64,000 nucleotides of DNA from Parvibaculaceae bacterium Mf 1.05b.01. Its GTDB lineage: Bacteria; Pseudomonadota; Alphaproteobacteria; Parvibaculales; Parvibaculaceae. The notes beneath the pieces were generated by a model. That model did no database searches. It saw nothing but the letters and a program-made list of their open reading frames with translations, and was not told where the DNA came from. The position numbers were made by a program, and so were the translations under genes. Below are positions 33,537 to 41,910 of the stretch, piece by piece (position 1 is the first letter of the stretch; every line of letters begins with the position of its first letter). Location: assembly GCA_000509225.1 (NCBI GenBank), contig BAOK01000002.1:500496-564495 (forward strand), given 5' to 3'.

Positions 33537-34127
33537 TTAATAGACAGGTGGCGCGACAACCCAAACAAGGATTGCAGGCTCATCGGATGGATTGTGCCAG
33601 CGGACATTTTGATCGTGGAACCGAAATGCATCGCCAGGTGTCAATTCGTAGTGACGGTCCTCAACCCAAATTTCCAAAGCGCCACTCACCAGGAAGGCCG
33701 CTTCCTCGGTGGGGCGATGAATGAGGTGCTTGCTGGTGGCGCCGGGAGCGATCTCCGTTCGCAGCATCTCAAAGCTGCCTGTCATATCTGGGGAGAGCAG
33801 TTCTTCGGTGAAGCCTTCTTCTCGGCTGCCGACTTTGCGTCGAGCTCCTGCTCTCACAATGACGCCCCTGTCGGCTGGATCGGCATCATGATGTTCGAGA
33901 AAAAAGCCGATGGGCACGTTCAGCGCCGCGCCCAATTTTCGTAGATCGTCGACGCCCAGGTTCGAAATGCCCCGTTCGATCTGGCTCACATAGCCTACAG
34001 ATCGATTGATCTTGTCCGCCAGCGCCTGGAGCGTGAGACCTCTCGAGCGTCGCAGGGCGCGGACATCTCTGCCGATTGCCTCTGCGATCTGCTGTGTTTC
34101 CCGTTCAATTTCACCAGCTTCAGTCAT
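33537..34127 (-). CDS. XRE-family regulator with C-terminal cupin domain
   Basis: A 196-residue protein with an XRE helix-turn-helix at residues about 18-72 (IGRDVRALRRSRGLTLQALADKINRSVGYVSQIERG) and a cupin sensor domain from about residue 110 (FEMLRTEIAPGATSKHLIHRPTEEAAFLVSGALEIWV..GDAFRFHDQNVRWHNPS). This architecture is that of PuuR-type regulators of amine catabolism. It is the first gene of the operon with the FAD/GcvT enzyme, the dioxygenase and the amidotransferase, and four half-sites CTGGTGAAA/TTTCAC(C)AG surround its start codon, so it very probably regulates its own operon. Confidence 0.95.
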   Translation of the reverse strand: MTEAGEIERETQQIAEAIGRDVRALRRSRGLTLQALADKINRSVGYVSQIERGISNLGVDDLRKLGAALNVPIGFFLEHHDADPADRGVIVRAGARRKVGSREEGFTEELLSPDMTGSFEMLRTEIAPGATSKHLIHRPTEEAAFLVSGALEIWVEDRHYELTPGDAFRFHDQNVRWHNPSDEPAILVWVVAPPVY

Positions 34128-34177
34128 CTGGTGAAAATATCACGCCACTGGTGAAAAAAATAGACAATTTTTCACAG
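34109..34177 (-). promoter_or_regulatory. Operator array of the XRE-cupin operon
   Basis: Four related half-sites occur within 69 bp: TTTCACCAG (34109-34117), CTGGTGAAA (34128-34136), CTGGTGAAA (34148-34156) and TTTCACAG (34170-34177). The first pair forms a palindrome with a 10-bp spacer over the regulator's start codon (34127). The second pair forms another with a 13-bp spacer. The direct CTGGTGAAA copies are exactly 20 bp apart, about two helical turns. Confidence 0.6.
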
Positions 34178-34230
34178 CGATATTGCCCGCTCCTGCAAGT
34201 CGGCTTGCTTTGAGCTGTACCCGCTTTGCT

Positions 34231-35250
34231 CTACTCGTCAGCGATTTTCACGACCAGTTTGCCCAGGTTTTCGCCTTCGAACAGCTTGTTCACGGCAGTA
34301 GGAGCGCTTTCCAGTCCTTCGACAAGGGTCTCCTGGCTCTTGATCTTTCCAGTAGCGACCCAGGTTGCCAATTCCATGGTCGCCTCTGCGTATTTCTCCA
34401 TGAAATCGGTGACGATGAAACCGCGAACATTTATGCGGCGCATGAGGATCGGTGAGAAGTCGCCGCGCATGGGCTCATCGGTATTGTACCCGGAAATCAT
34501 GCCGCAAAGAGGCATGCGGCTGAACAGGTTCATCCGCGCCATGACAGCTTCCATGATTTCACCACCCACATTCTCAAAATTCACATCAATGCCGTCTGGT
34601 GTCACAGCCTCGAGTTGTTCACGCCAATCTGGTGCCTTGTAGTCGACCGCTGCATCAAACCCGAGTTCCTCGACAATCCACTTGCACTTGTCTGGGCCAC
34701 CGGCAATGCCGACAGCCCGGCATCCATTGAGTTTTGCGATTTGTCCGACAACCGAACCAACGGCGCCTGCAGCGGCAGAGACAATAACCGTCTCTCCGGC
34801 TTTGGGTTGCCCGAGTTCAAGAAGTCCGAAATAGGCGGTGAGGCCTGTCAGACCGCAGGCACCCAACATGGTTGGCAGTCCGACGGGTAGTTCTGGGGGA
34901 AGAACTCCCACAGGGATTTCGTCGTTCGGGCCAGCGACATAATAGTCCTGCCACCCAAGCAGGCCGCTCACCGTATCACCGACCTTGTAGGCTTCGGAGT
35001 TGGATGCGATCACTTTGCCGATGCCACCACCGCGCATGACGGCGCCAATTTCAACCGGCGGCATGTACTGATCCATGTCCGACATCCAAATGCGGTTGGT
35101 CGGGTCGAGGCTGAGATAGAGGTTCCGAATGACAGCTTCGCCAGGCCCCGGTGTTGGAACAGGCTCTTCAACGAGGTCAAAGTCACTGGTTTTGATCTTG
35201 CCGACAGGGCGGCTTTTAAGGCGGAACTGGCGATTGACGTTGCTGGACAT
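34231..35250 (-). CDS. NADP-dependent oxidoreductase, zinc-free MDR family (leukotriene B4 dehydrogenase/CurA-like)
   Basis: A 339-residue medium-chain reductase. Key segments are FDLVEEPVPTPGPGEAVIRNLYLSLDPTNRIWMSD, the NADPH-binding AGETVIVSAAAGAVGSVVGQIAKLNGCRAVGIAGG (AxxGxxG) and VNFENVGGEIMEAVMARMN. There are no zinc ligands. Such enzymes reduce the double bond of enones, 15-oxo-prostaglandins or curcumin in the cytoplasm. It is transcribed in the same direction as the XRE operon but lies upstream of it, separated by the operator array, so it is probably a separate unit. GGGAGG precedes the ATG. Confidence 0.93.
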   Translation of the reverse strand: MSSNVNRQFRLKSRPVGKIKTSDFDLVEEPVPTPGPGEAVIRNLYLSLDPTNRIWMSDMDQYMPPVEIGAVMRGGGIGKVIASNSEAYKVGDTVSGLLGWQDYYVAGPNDEIPVGVLPPELPVGLPTMLGACGLTGLTAYFGLLELGQPKAGETVIVSAAAGAVGSVVGQIAKLNGCRAVGIAGGPDKCKWIVEELGFDAAVDYKAPDWREQLEAVTPDGIDVNFENVGGEIMEAVMARMNLFSRMPLCGMISGYNTDEPMRGDFSPILMRRINVRGFIVTDFMEKYAEATMELATWVATGKIKSQETLVEGLESAPTAVNKLFEGENLGKLVVKIADE

Positions 35251-35329
35251 GGGACCTCCCGGGCGATGATTTTGTTGAAGCTATTCTTTCACAGGAAGGC
35301 GTGTTTTCCGAGTCTGGCTGGAGCGCAAT

Positions 35330-37150
35330 TTAGGCGCCACCTTCAATCTCTTCACGTTTCATCTCTAGCTCGAGCCATTCTTCTTCCATCTTCACCAGCT
35401 CGGTTTCAGCCGCTTCGAGGCTTGCTGCGGTCTTTTGAAAGCCTTCCGGGTCTTTGGCGAAGAAGTCAGGTTTCGTAAGAGAGTCTTTTAGTTCTTGGAT
35501 TTGGGCTTCGAGCTTCGCCATTTCTTTTGGCAATGTCTCCAGCGCATGTTTGTGTTTGAAGGAGAGCTTGGCGCGTGCGGGTGCTGGCTTTCCGGCGGAC
35601 GTATTTTGTTTGGCAGCTTTGGTACCCAGCTCTTCAAGCATCCCACCCGCAGACTTCCGTTGGTGCATCATGTCGGAATAGCCGCCAGCATATTCCTGCC
35701 AGAGACCATTGCCCTCTGCATTGATGACGGATGACACCAAGCGATCGAGAAAGTCCCGGTCATGGGAGACGAGGAGAACCGTACCCTGATAGGAAGCGAG
35801 CATTTCCTGAAGGAGGTCCAATGTCTCCAAATCGAGATCATTTGTCGGCTCATCAAGGATGAGCAGGTTAGACGGCTTTGCCAATGCGCGCGCCAGCATC
35901 AGCCGACCCTTTTCGCCACCGGAGAGTTCTGTAATGGGGGTTCTGGCTTGCTCAGGTGAGAAAAGGAAATCTTTCATATAGGAGATGACGTGGCGCTGGG
36001 TGTCGCCCACCATGATCATGTCCTTGCCGCCACCGGTCAGCGCTTCCTTTAGGCTTGTACCTGCTGGCAGGCTTTCACGCTTTTGGTCGAGGGTTACAGT
36101 TTCCAGATTTGTCCCGAGACGTACGGTGCCGGAGTCGGGTGCCAGCTTGCCGGTCAAAAGATTGAGCAGCGTTGTTTTGCCCGCGCCGTTCGGACCGATA
36201 ATGCCAACTCGGTCACCCCGCAAGATACGCGTGGAAAAATTGCCGATAATGGTTCTGTCACCAAAACTCTTAGAGACTTCTTCTGCTTCAAACACGAGCT
36301 TCCCGGAGAGGCGGCCTTCCTGTGCGTTGAGGTCGACCTTTGCTGTTCCCCTATTGAGGTCGCTGCGCGCTTTGGCGGCGTCTTCACGCAGCTGATGTAG
36401 ATCGCCAAGTCTGCGTACATTGCGCTTGCGCCGGGCGGTGACGCCATAGCGCAGCCAGTGCTCTTCGCGGGCGACCTTGCGCTGCATTTTGTGGGCATCG
36501 CGTTCTTCTTCCTCCAGAAGCTGATCGCGCCACGCCTCAAACTCCCCGAAGCCTTTGCCCAGGCGACGCGTGGTTCCTCTGTCCAGCCATGCGGTCGATG
36601 TTGAAAGAGTTGTCAGGAACCGGCGGTCATGGCTAATCAAGATGAGGGCGGTGCGTGTCTGTGCCAATTCCTTTTCAAGCCATTCAATGGCAGGCAAATC
36701 CAAATGGTTGGTTGGCTCATCCAGCATCAAAATGTCGGGTTCTGGCGCCAATGCCTGGGCGAGTGCGGCGCGGCGGGTTTCCCCGCCCGACAGATTTGAG
36801 GGGTTCTCGTCACCGCTGAGGCCCAGTTCGCTCAACAGATATTGCGCGCGATAATGGGTATCGCCGTCCGTAAGGCCTGCTTCCGCAAAGTCCAGGGTGG
36901 AGGAGAAACCCGTAAAGTCCGGCTCCTGCGGCAGGTATCTCATTGTTACGCCGGGTCGAATGAAGCGCTCCCCGTCATCTGGTTCAACCAGGCCAGCGGC
37001 GATTTTGAGCAGGGTTGATTTCCCCGAGCCGTTTCTGCCAACGAGGCATAAGCGGATGCCGGCTTCGATCGTCAGGTCTGCGCCTGTGAGAAGCGGTGTT
37101 CCACCGAAAGTCAGATGAATGTTCTGTAGTGTCAAAAGAGGAGGTGCCAT
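35330..37150 (-). CDS. uup: ABC-F family ATPase, Uup type
   Basis: A 606-residue soluble protein with two ABC ATPase domains and no membrane segment. Domain one has Walker A GRNGSGKST, signature LSGGETRRAAL and Walker B ILMLDEPTNHLDL. Domain two has Walker A GPNGAGKTT, signature LSGGEKGRLML and LLILDEPTNDLDLETLDLL. A charged coiled coil at the C-terminus (residues about 530-600, ETLPKEMAKLEAQIQELKD) is the Uup-type DNA/ribosome-binding extension. ABC-F proteins act on ribosomes or, for Uup, in genome stability. The gene stands alone. Confidence 0.93.
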   Translation of the reverse strand: MAPPLLTLQNIHLTFGGTPLLTGADLTIEAGIRLCLVGRNGSGKSTLLKIAAGLVEPDDGERFIRPGVTMRYLPQEPDFTGFSSTLDFAEAGLTDGDTHYRAQYLLSELGLSGDENPSNLSGGETRRAALAQALAPEPDILMLDEPTNHLDLPAIEWLEKELAQTRTALILISHDRRFLTTLSTSTAWLDRGTTRRLGKGFGEFEAWRDQLLEEEERDAHKMQRKVAREEHWLRYGVTARRKRNVRRLGDLHQLREDAAKARSDLNRGTAKVDLNAQEGRLSGKLVFEAEEVSKSFGDRTIIGNFSTRILRGDRVGIIGPNGAGKTTLLNLLTGKLAPDSGTVRLGTNLETVTLDQKRESLPAGTSLKEALTGGGKDMIMVGDTQRHVISYMKDFLFSPEQARTPITELSGGEKGRLMLARALAKPSNLLILDEPTNDLDLETLDLLQEMLASYQGTVLLVSHDRDFLDRLVSSVINAEGNGLWQEYAGGYSDMMHQRKSAGGMLEELGTKAAKQNTSAGKPAPARAKLSFKHKHALETLPKEMAKLEAQIQELKDSLTKPDFFAKDPEGFQKTAASLEAAETELVKMEEEWLELEMKREEIEGGA

Positions 37151-37194
37151 GGGCGCCCTATAGCCGTTCGGCCTTCATTTTGTAAGAGGCGAGA

Positions 37195-37245
37195 CTACTT
37201 TCTTTATCTACATAAAAAATATGGTAATAAAAATAGATTACGCCC
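37195..37245 (+). promoter_or_regulatory. AT-rich promoter region of cysD
   Basis: The 197-bp gap before cysD holds a strongly AT-rich block (TTATCTACATAAAAAATATG and following). Its ends TATCTA and TAGATT are loosely inverted. It is probably the promoter and a regulator site of the sulfate-activation operon. I cannot name the regulator. Confidence 0.35.
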
Positions 37246-37347
37246 TTGAAGTGTGGTTTCAATCGGCGCATATAGTCTGCAACAAGGCACCTTCAGAGTT
37301 TTCGAGGGGCTTTTAACATTAGACCCTTGTGATCAGGACCTGAATAA

Positions 37348-38250
37348 ATGCGGGCGCTTACCCACCTCGAACGGCTTGAAGCCGAGAGCATTCACATTAT
37401 CCGCGAAGTTGCCGCGGCCTGTGAAAATCCAGTGATGCTCTATTCCATCGGCAAAGACTCCGCCGTCATGCTGCATTTGGCCATGAAGGCTTTCTATCCC
37501 TCGAAGCCGCCTTTCCCGCTTATGCATGTGGATACGACCTGGAAGTTTCGCGAGATGATCGAGTTTCGTGACAAGGTGGCTGAGAGATACGGTCTAGATC
37601 TCATCGTTCACACGAACCAGGAAGGTGTGGCGCAGGGCGTTGGGCCATTTTCGCACGGGTCTCAGCTTCACACTCAGATTATGAAGACCGACGCGCTGAA
37701 ACAGGCGCTTGATAAATACAAGTTTGATGCCGCTTTTGGTGGTGCAAGGCGCGATGAAGAAAAGTCGCGGGCGAAGGAACGGATTTTCTCTTTCCGATCC
37801 GAACAACATAGGTGGGATCCAAAGAACCAGCGGCCAGAACTTTGGAGTCTCTACAATACGCGTATGCATCCTGGTGAAAGCTTGCGGGTGTTTCCGATCT
37901 CGAACTGGACTGAGCTCGACATCTGGCAATATATCCATAAAGAGAAAATCGACATCGTCCCCCTTTACTACTCAGCCAAACGCCCTGTTGTAGAGCGGGA
38001 TGGTCAGCTGATCATGGTTGACGATGACCGTATGAAACTGGCGGACGGCGAAGAGCCTGAGATGAAATCAGTTCGGTTCCGCACGCTTGGGTGTTACCCG
38101 CTGACGGGGGCTGTCGAATCTGAAGCCGCCACACTACCGGAAATTATTCAAGAAATGTTGCTGACCACATCCTCTGAGCGACAGGGGCGGATGATTGACC
38201 ATGATGCCGCTGCATCCATGGAGAAGAAGAAGCAGGAGGGCTATTTCTGA
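37348..38250 (+). CDS. cysD: Sulfate adenylyltransferase subunit 2
   Basis: A 300-residue ATP sulfurylase small subunit of the PAPS-reductase/N-type ATP pyrophosphatase fold. The PP-loop is [18 protein letters not shown] near residue 32, followed by [18 protein letters not shown], the family-specific [25 protein letters not shown], and the C-terminal [13 protein letters not shown]. With CysN it forms adenosine 5'-phosphosulfate from ATP and sulfate, driven by GTP hydrolysis. Its stop codon overlaps the cysN start (TGATG), so the subunits are made in step. Confidence 0.97.
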   Translation: MRALTHLERLEAESIHIIREVAAACENPVMLYSIGKDSAVMLHLAMKAFYPSKPPFPLMHVDTTWKFREMIEFRDKVAERYGLDLIVHTNQEGVAQGVGPFSHGSQLHTQIMKTDALKQALDKYKFDAAFGGARRDEEKSRAKERIFSFRSEQHRWDPKNQRPELWSLYNTRMHPGESLRVFPISNWTELDIWQYIHKEKIDIVPLYYSAKRPVVERDGQLIMVDDDRMKLADGEEPEMKSVRFRTLGCYPLTGAVESEAATLPEIIQEMLLTTSSERQGRMIDHDAAASMEKKKQEGYF

Positions 38251-40160
38251 TGGCACATCAATCGGCTCTCATCGAAACAGATATCGAAGCCTATCTTGAC
38301 GCGCAGGAAAACAAGAGTTTTTTGCGCTTCCTCACCTGCGGTAGCGTGGATGACGGGAAAAGTACGCTTATCGGTCGCCTGCTTTATGATTCAAAGCTGA
38401 TCTTTGAAGATCAGCTGGCGGCGCTGGAGGCTGATAGTAAAAAGCTTGGCACCCAGGGCGATGATTTTGATTTTGCTCTTCTTGTTGATGGGCTTGCGGC
38501 AGAGCGTGAGCAGGGCATCACGATCGATGTTGCTTATCGTTTCTTCTCGACGGACAAGCGCAAGTTCATTGTCGCCGATACACCAGGGCATGAGCAATAC
38601 ACACGCAACATGGCGACGGGTGCATCTACTGCAGATGTTGCGATCATTCTTGTGGACGCGCGCAAAGGCATGCTCACGCAGACGCGCCGTCACTCCTATA
38701 TTGCCTCTCTCCTGGGCATCAAACATGTGATTGTTGCAATCAATAAGATGGATCTTGTTGATTATTCTGAAGAGACCTTCAATGAGATTGAAGTGGCTTA
38801 CCGGGAATTTGCAGCACAGCTGAATTTCTCCACGATCAAATGTATTCCTGTGTCGGCGCTCAAAGGGGCGAACATTACAGTTCCAAGTCCTGATGACACA
38901 CCTTGGTACAAGGGCCCGGCGCTTCTGCAGGAACTGGAAGAGATTGAGGTCGATGGCGAAGCTGCGGGTCAGCCATTTCGTTTTCCCGTTCAATGGGTGA
39001 ACCGACCCAATCTCGACTTTCGCGGGTTCAGCGGCACGATTGCGGGTGGCACCGTCAAAGTGGGTGATGATGTCATCGTTATGCCGTCGGCATCACGAAG
39101 CAAGGTTGAACGGATCGTCACAGCGAACGGTGACCTTGAGGAAGCGCAGACCGGTCAATCGGTGACGCTGACACTTGAAGATGAGGTGGATGTCAGTCGT
39201 GGCGATGTGATCTGTGGCGGGCAGGTGCCCTCGCTGATCTCGGATCAGTTTGCCGCACACCTTCTGTGGATGCGCGAAGAAGAAATGCTGCCGGGTCGAC
39301 AATATTATATGAAGATCCACAATAAGCTTGTGTCTGCATCGGTCTCTGATTTGAAACACAAGGTCAATGTGAACACGCTTGAGCAGCAGGCAGGCAAGAC
39401 GCTGGAGCTTAATGAAGTTGGTGTCTGCAATATCAGCTTGGACCAGGCCATTGCATATGATCCTTATGCCGAGAACAAGGACACGGGCAGCTTCATTCTT
39501 ATCGACCGGCGAACCAACGAAACGGTTGGCGTTGGTATGCTCGACTTCTCTCTACGCCGCGCGCAGAACGTTGTGTGGCAGGAACTGAAAGTAGACAAAG
39601 AGACTCGTGCTGAACAGAAGCACCAGAAGCCCGCAGTGCTCTGGTTTACAGGCCTAAGCGGGTCTGGCAAATCGACGATTGCCAACCTTGTGGAGCAAAA
39701 GCTTTATGACCGTGGTCGGCATACCTACACGCTTGATGGTGACAATGTGCGGCATGGTCTCAATAAAGACCTGGGCTTCACCGATGTCGACAGGGTTGAG
39801 AATATCCGTCGGGTAGGTGAAGCGTCCAAGCTGATGGTGGATGCCGGGCTGATCGTCTTGGTATCTTTCATCTCTCCCTTTATCAGCGAGCGTCGATTGG
39901 CACGCCGACTGGTTGACGAGAATGAGTTTATTGAGATTTTCGTGAATACGTCCCTTGAGCTCTGTGAGCAGCGTGACCCGAAGGGCCTCTATAAAAAGGC
40001 TCGGGCTGGCGAGATCAAGAATTTTACCGGTATCGACTCTGACTATGAAGCACCGGAAGCAGCTGAGATCGAAGTGAAAACCGATGAGCTCTCTGCTGAA
40101 GAAGCGGCAGATCAGATCATCCACTATCTTGAGAGCAACGGATATTTGTCTGCTCGTTGA
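38250..40160 (+). CDS. cysNC: Bifunctional sulfate adenylyltransferase subunit 1/adenylylsulfate kinase
   Basis: A 636-residue fusion. The CysN GTPase occupies residues about 20-435 with G1 [18 protein letters not shown]3 DTPGHEQY and G4 NKMDLVD, followed by EF-Tu-like beta-barrels. The CysC APS kinase occupies about 455-630 with P-loop [33 protein letters not shown] and [14 protein letters not shown]. It makes APS and phosphorylates it to PAPS for sulfate assimilation or sulfation reactions. The gene begins on the last base of cysD and ends at a strong terminator. Confidence 0.97.
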   Translation: MAHQSALIETDIEAYLDAQENKSFLRFLTCGSVDDGKSTLIGRLLYDSKLIFEDQLAALEADSKKLGTQGDDFDFALLVDGLAAEREQGITIDVAYRFFSTDKRKFIVADTPGHEQYTRNMATGASTADVAIILVDARKGMLTQTRRHSYIASLLGIKHVIVAINKMDLVDYSEETFNEIEVAYREFAAQLNFSTIKCIPVSALKGANITVPSPDDTPWYKGPALLQELEEIEVDGEAAGQPFRFPVQWVNRPNLDFRGFSGTIAGGTVKVGDDVIVMPSASRSKVERIVTANGDLEEAQTGQSVTLTLEDEVDVSRGDVICGGQVPSLISDQFAAHLLWMREEEMLPGRQYYMKIHNKLVSASVSDLKHKVNVNTLEQQAGKTLELNEVGVCNISLDQAIAYDPYAENKDTGSFILIDRRTNETVGVGMLDFSLRRAQNVVWQELKVDKETRAEQKHQKPAVLWFTGLSGSGKSTIANLVEQKLYDRGRHTYTLDGDNVRHGLNKDLGFTDVDRVENIRRVGEASKLMVDAGLIVLVSFISPFISERRLARRLVDENEFIEIFVNTSLELCEQRDPKGLYKKARAGEIKNFTGIDSDYEAPEAAEIEVKTDELSAEEAADQIIHYLESNGYLSAR

Positions 40161-40183
40161 GTGGCAACAGACCAGAAATTTCG

Positions 40184-40216
40184 AGCGGCGGCCTTATCGC
40201 GAGGCCGCCGTTTCTA
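40184..40216. terminator. Bidirectional intrinsic terminator
   Basis: CGGCGGCCT pairs with AGGCCGCCG around a 7-nt loop, followed by TTTCTATTT. It lies between cysNC and the converging small membrane protein gene. Confidence 0.85.
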
Positions 40217-40222
40217 TTTCGG

Positions 40223-40669
40223 TCAGGCGGACTGGGATTTGTTGCTGAGGATCGCGAAGACATAGCCCGCAATGGCTCCGACCGCGATCTGGGCAATGAA
40301 TCCACCAGTTGAGCGGGCGCCGGAGATGGGCATGATGCCGCCAAAGGCTGTTTGCAGGGTGATCAGTGTCACGCCAACCGCTGCGCCACCAGCCACCAGA
40401 TAGACGAACCACCTCAAGTTGGGTGCAAGTTTTGAAACGAAGATAGCTGCAACAAAAGCAACCAGAAGACCAGTGCCGATGATCGCTCCGTACAAGGGCG
40501 CGATGCCGACAATGTCCTGCAATGTCATGGAAAGACGGTCGGAGAATGAAATGGTCGTCCCGAGGTCTGACAGAGCGCCCAGCACGAAATGTGTCGAAGC
40601 GATTGACCCCAGAATGATTGCGACAATCACAGCGGCAAAAAAACTGCCTATCGGGCGCACATAGCTCAT
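40223..40669 (-). CDS. Hypothetical four-helix membrane protein
   Basis: A 148-residue integral membrane protein with four predicted helices: SFFAAVIVAIILGSIAST, GAIIGTGLLVAFVAAIFV, WFVYLVAGGAAVGVTLITLQ and GFIAQIAVGAIAGYVFAIL. I recognise no catalytic motif. The start at 40669 (MSYVRPIGS) has GGGAAGAGA upstream, whereas the frame extending to 40786 has no ribosome site and would overlap the neighbouring gene's leader. It faces the sugar dehydrogenase gene across a 97-bp shared promoter region. Confidence 0.8.
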   Translation of the reverse strand: MSYVRPIGSFFAAVIVAIILGSIASTHFVLGALSDLGTTISFSDRLSMTLQDIVGIAPLYGAIIGTGLLVAFVAAIFVSKLAPNLRWFVYLVAGGAAVGVTLITLQTAFGGIMPISGARSTGGFIAQIAVGAIAGYVFAILSNKSQSA

Positions 40670-40766
40670 GATCTCTTCCCCATCGTCTATTGATCTTTGG
40701 GGGAGTATGATCACATGATTAGACAACGTAAAGAACAAGCTACTCATGACGAGAAGGGGATTGGCC

Positions 40767-41894
40767 ATGAAGAAAAGCTCAAACATGCGATTGTGGGCAG
40801 GATCGGGAATGGCCGCGTTGGTTGCGCTTATTCCATTTGGAGGTGTCGCGCTGGCGGAGTCTTCTGCCGCCTATCAGGTCGAGACCGTCGCGGAGGGCCT
40901 CGGGTTTCCCTGGAATGCCGCCTTTCTGGAAGACGGGACGATCCTCGTATCTGAGCTTGATGGGCAATTACGTGTGATCCGCCAGGGTGAGCTTGATCCG
41001 ACGCCTATCGCCGGGGTGCCTGATGTCTACCGTGCAAGCCAGGGCGGATTGTTTGATGTGGTGCCGCACCCAGATTTTGCCAATAACAAACTCCTTTATC
41101 TTTCCTATGCAGCCGGTGAGCCGAGCGCCAATGCAACTCGTGTCGCTCGTGCGACATTTGACGGGACGGCGCTGAGTGACCTGGAGGTCATTTATGAAGT
41201 GACACCTCTGAAAGATACGCCGGTTCACTATGGGGGGCGGATTGCGTTTGCGCCTGATGGCACTTTATTTCTCACCACCGGCGATGGGTTTAACTATCGC
41301 GAGCAGGCACAGGTTCTTTCCAATACGCTTGGGTCAATCGTCCGCCTGAATGACGATGGCAGCGTGCCGTCTGACAATCCGTTTGTGGGGCAGGAGGGCG
41401 TAAAGCCCGAGATCTATTCCTATGGTCATCGCAGTCCGCAAGGTCTCTTCATCATGGATGATGGCGCCGTCTACATGAATGAGCACGGTCCGCAAGGTGG
41501 CGATGAGATCAACCTGATTGAGGCCGGTAAGAATTACGGATGGCCGGTGATTGGGTACGGCATTGATTATTCCGGCGCACGTATCTCGCCGTTTACTGAA
41601 ATGGACGGCATGGAGCAGCCGTTGAAATATTGGGTGCCGTCAATTGCCCCAGCCAATTTGGACCTCTACACGGGCAGTCTGTTTCCGGCATGGAAGGGTG
41701 ACTTTTTCATCGCAGGACTGGTTCCTGGCGATGTGCGCCGGATCGATCTTGAAGGCGGTGAAATTGTCGGCGAGGAAATCCTCTTTGCTGAACTTGAAAG
41801 TCGTATCCGTGCTGTGCAAATGGCGCCTGACGGATCACTCTATATTTTGACAGATGGCGAAGGCGGCAAAGTTCTGCGTGTAACGCCGAACTAG
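40767..41894 (+). CDS. PQQ-dependent sugar dehydrogenase family protein
   Basis: A 375-residue protein with a Sec signal peptide (KKSSNMRLWAGSGMAALVALIPFGGVALA) and the six-bladed beta-propeller of soluble aldose/glucose dehydrogenases (YliI-like). Motifs include LGFPWNAAFLEDGTILVSEL, GGRIAFAPDGTLFLTTGDGFNYREQAQ, YGHRSPQGLFIMDDGAVYMNEHGPQGGDEIN and KNYGWPVIGYG. The NEHGPQGGDE segment carries PQQ and calcium contacts. It would oxidise aldoses in the periplasm and pass electrons to the respiratory chain. The start at 40767 follows GGGGA. Confidence 0.93.
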   Translation: MKKSSNMRLWAGSGMAALVALIPFGGVALAESSAAYQVETVAEGLGFPWNAAFLEDGTILVSELDGQLRVIRQGELDPTPIAGVPDVYRASQGGLFDVVPHPDFANNKLLYLSYAAGEPSANATRVARATFDGTALSDLEVIYEVTPLKDTPVHYGGRIAFAPDGTLFLTTGDGFNYREQAQVLSNTLGSIVRLNDDGSVPSDNPFVGQEGVKPEIYSYGHRSPQGLFIMDDGAVYMNEHGPQGGDEINLIEAGKNYGWPVIGYGIDYSGARISPFTEMDGMEQPLKYWVPSIAPANLDLYTGSLFPAWKGDFFIAGLVPGDVRRIDLEGGEIVGEEILFAELESRIRAVQMAPDGSLYILTDGEGGKVLRVTPN

Positions 41895-41910
41895 CGTCGC
41901 CCCATTCGTG

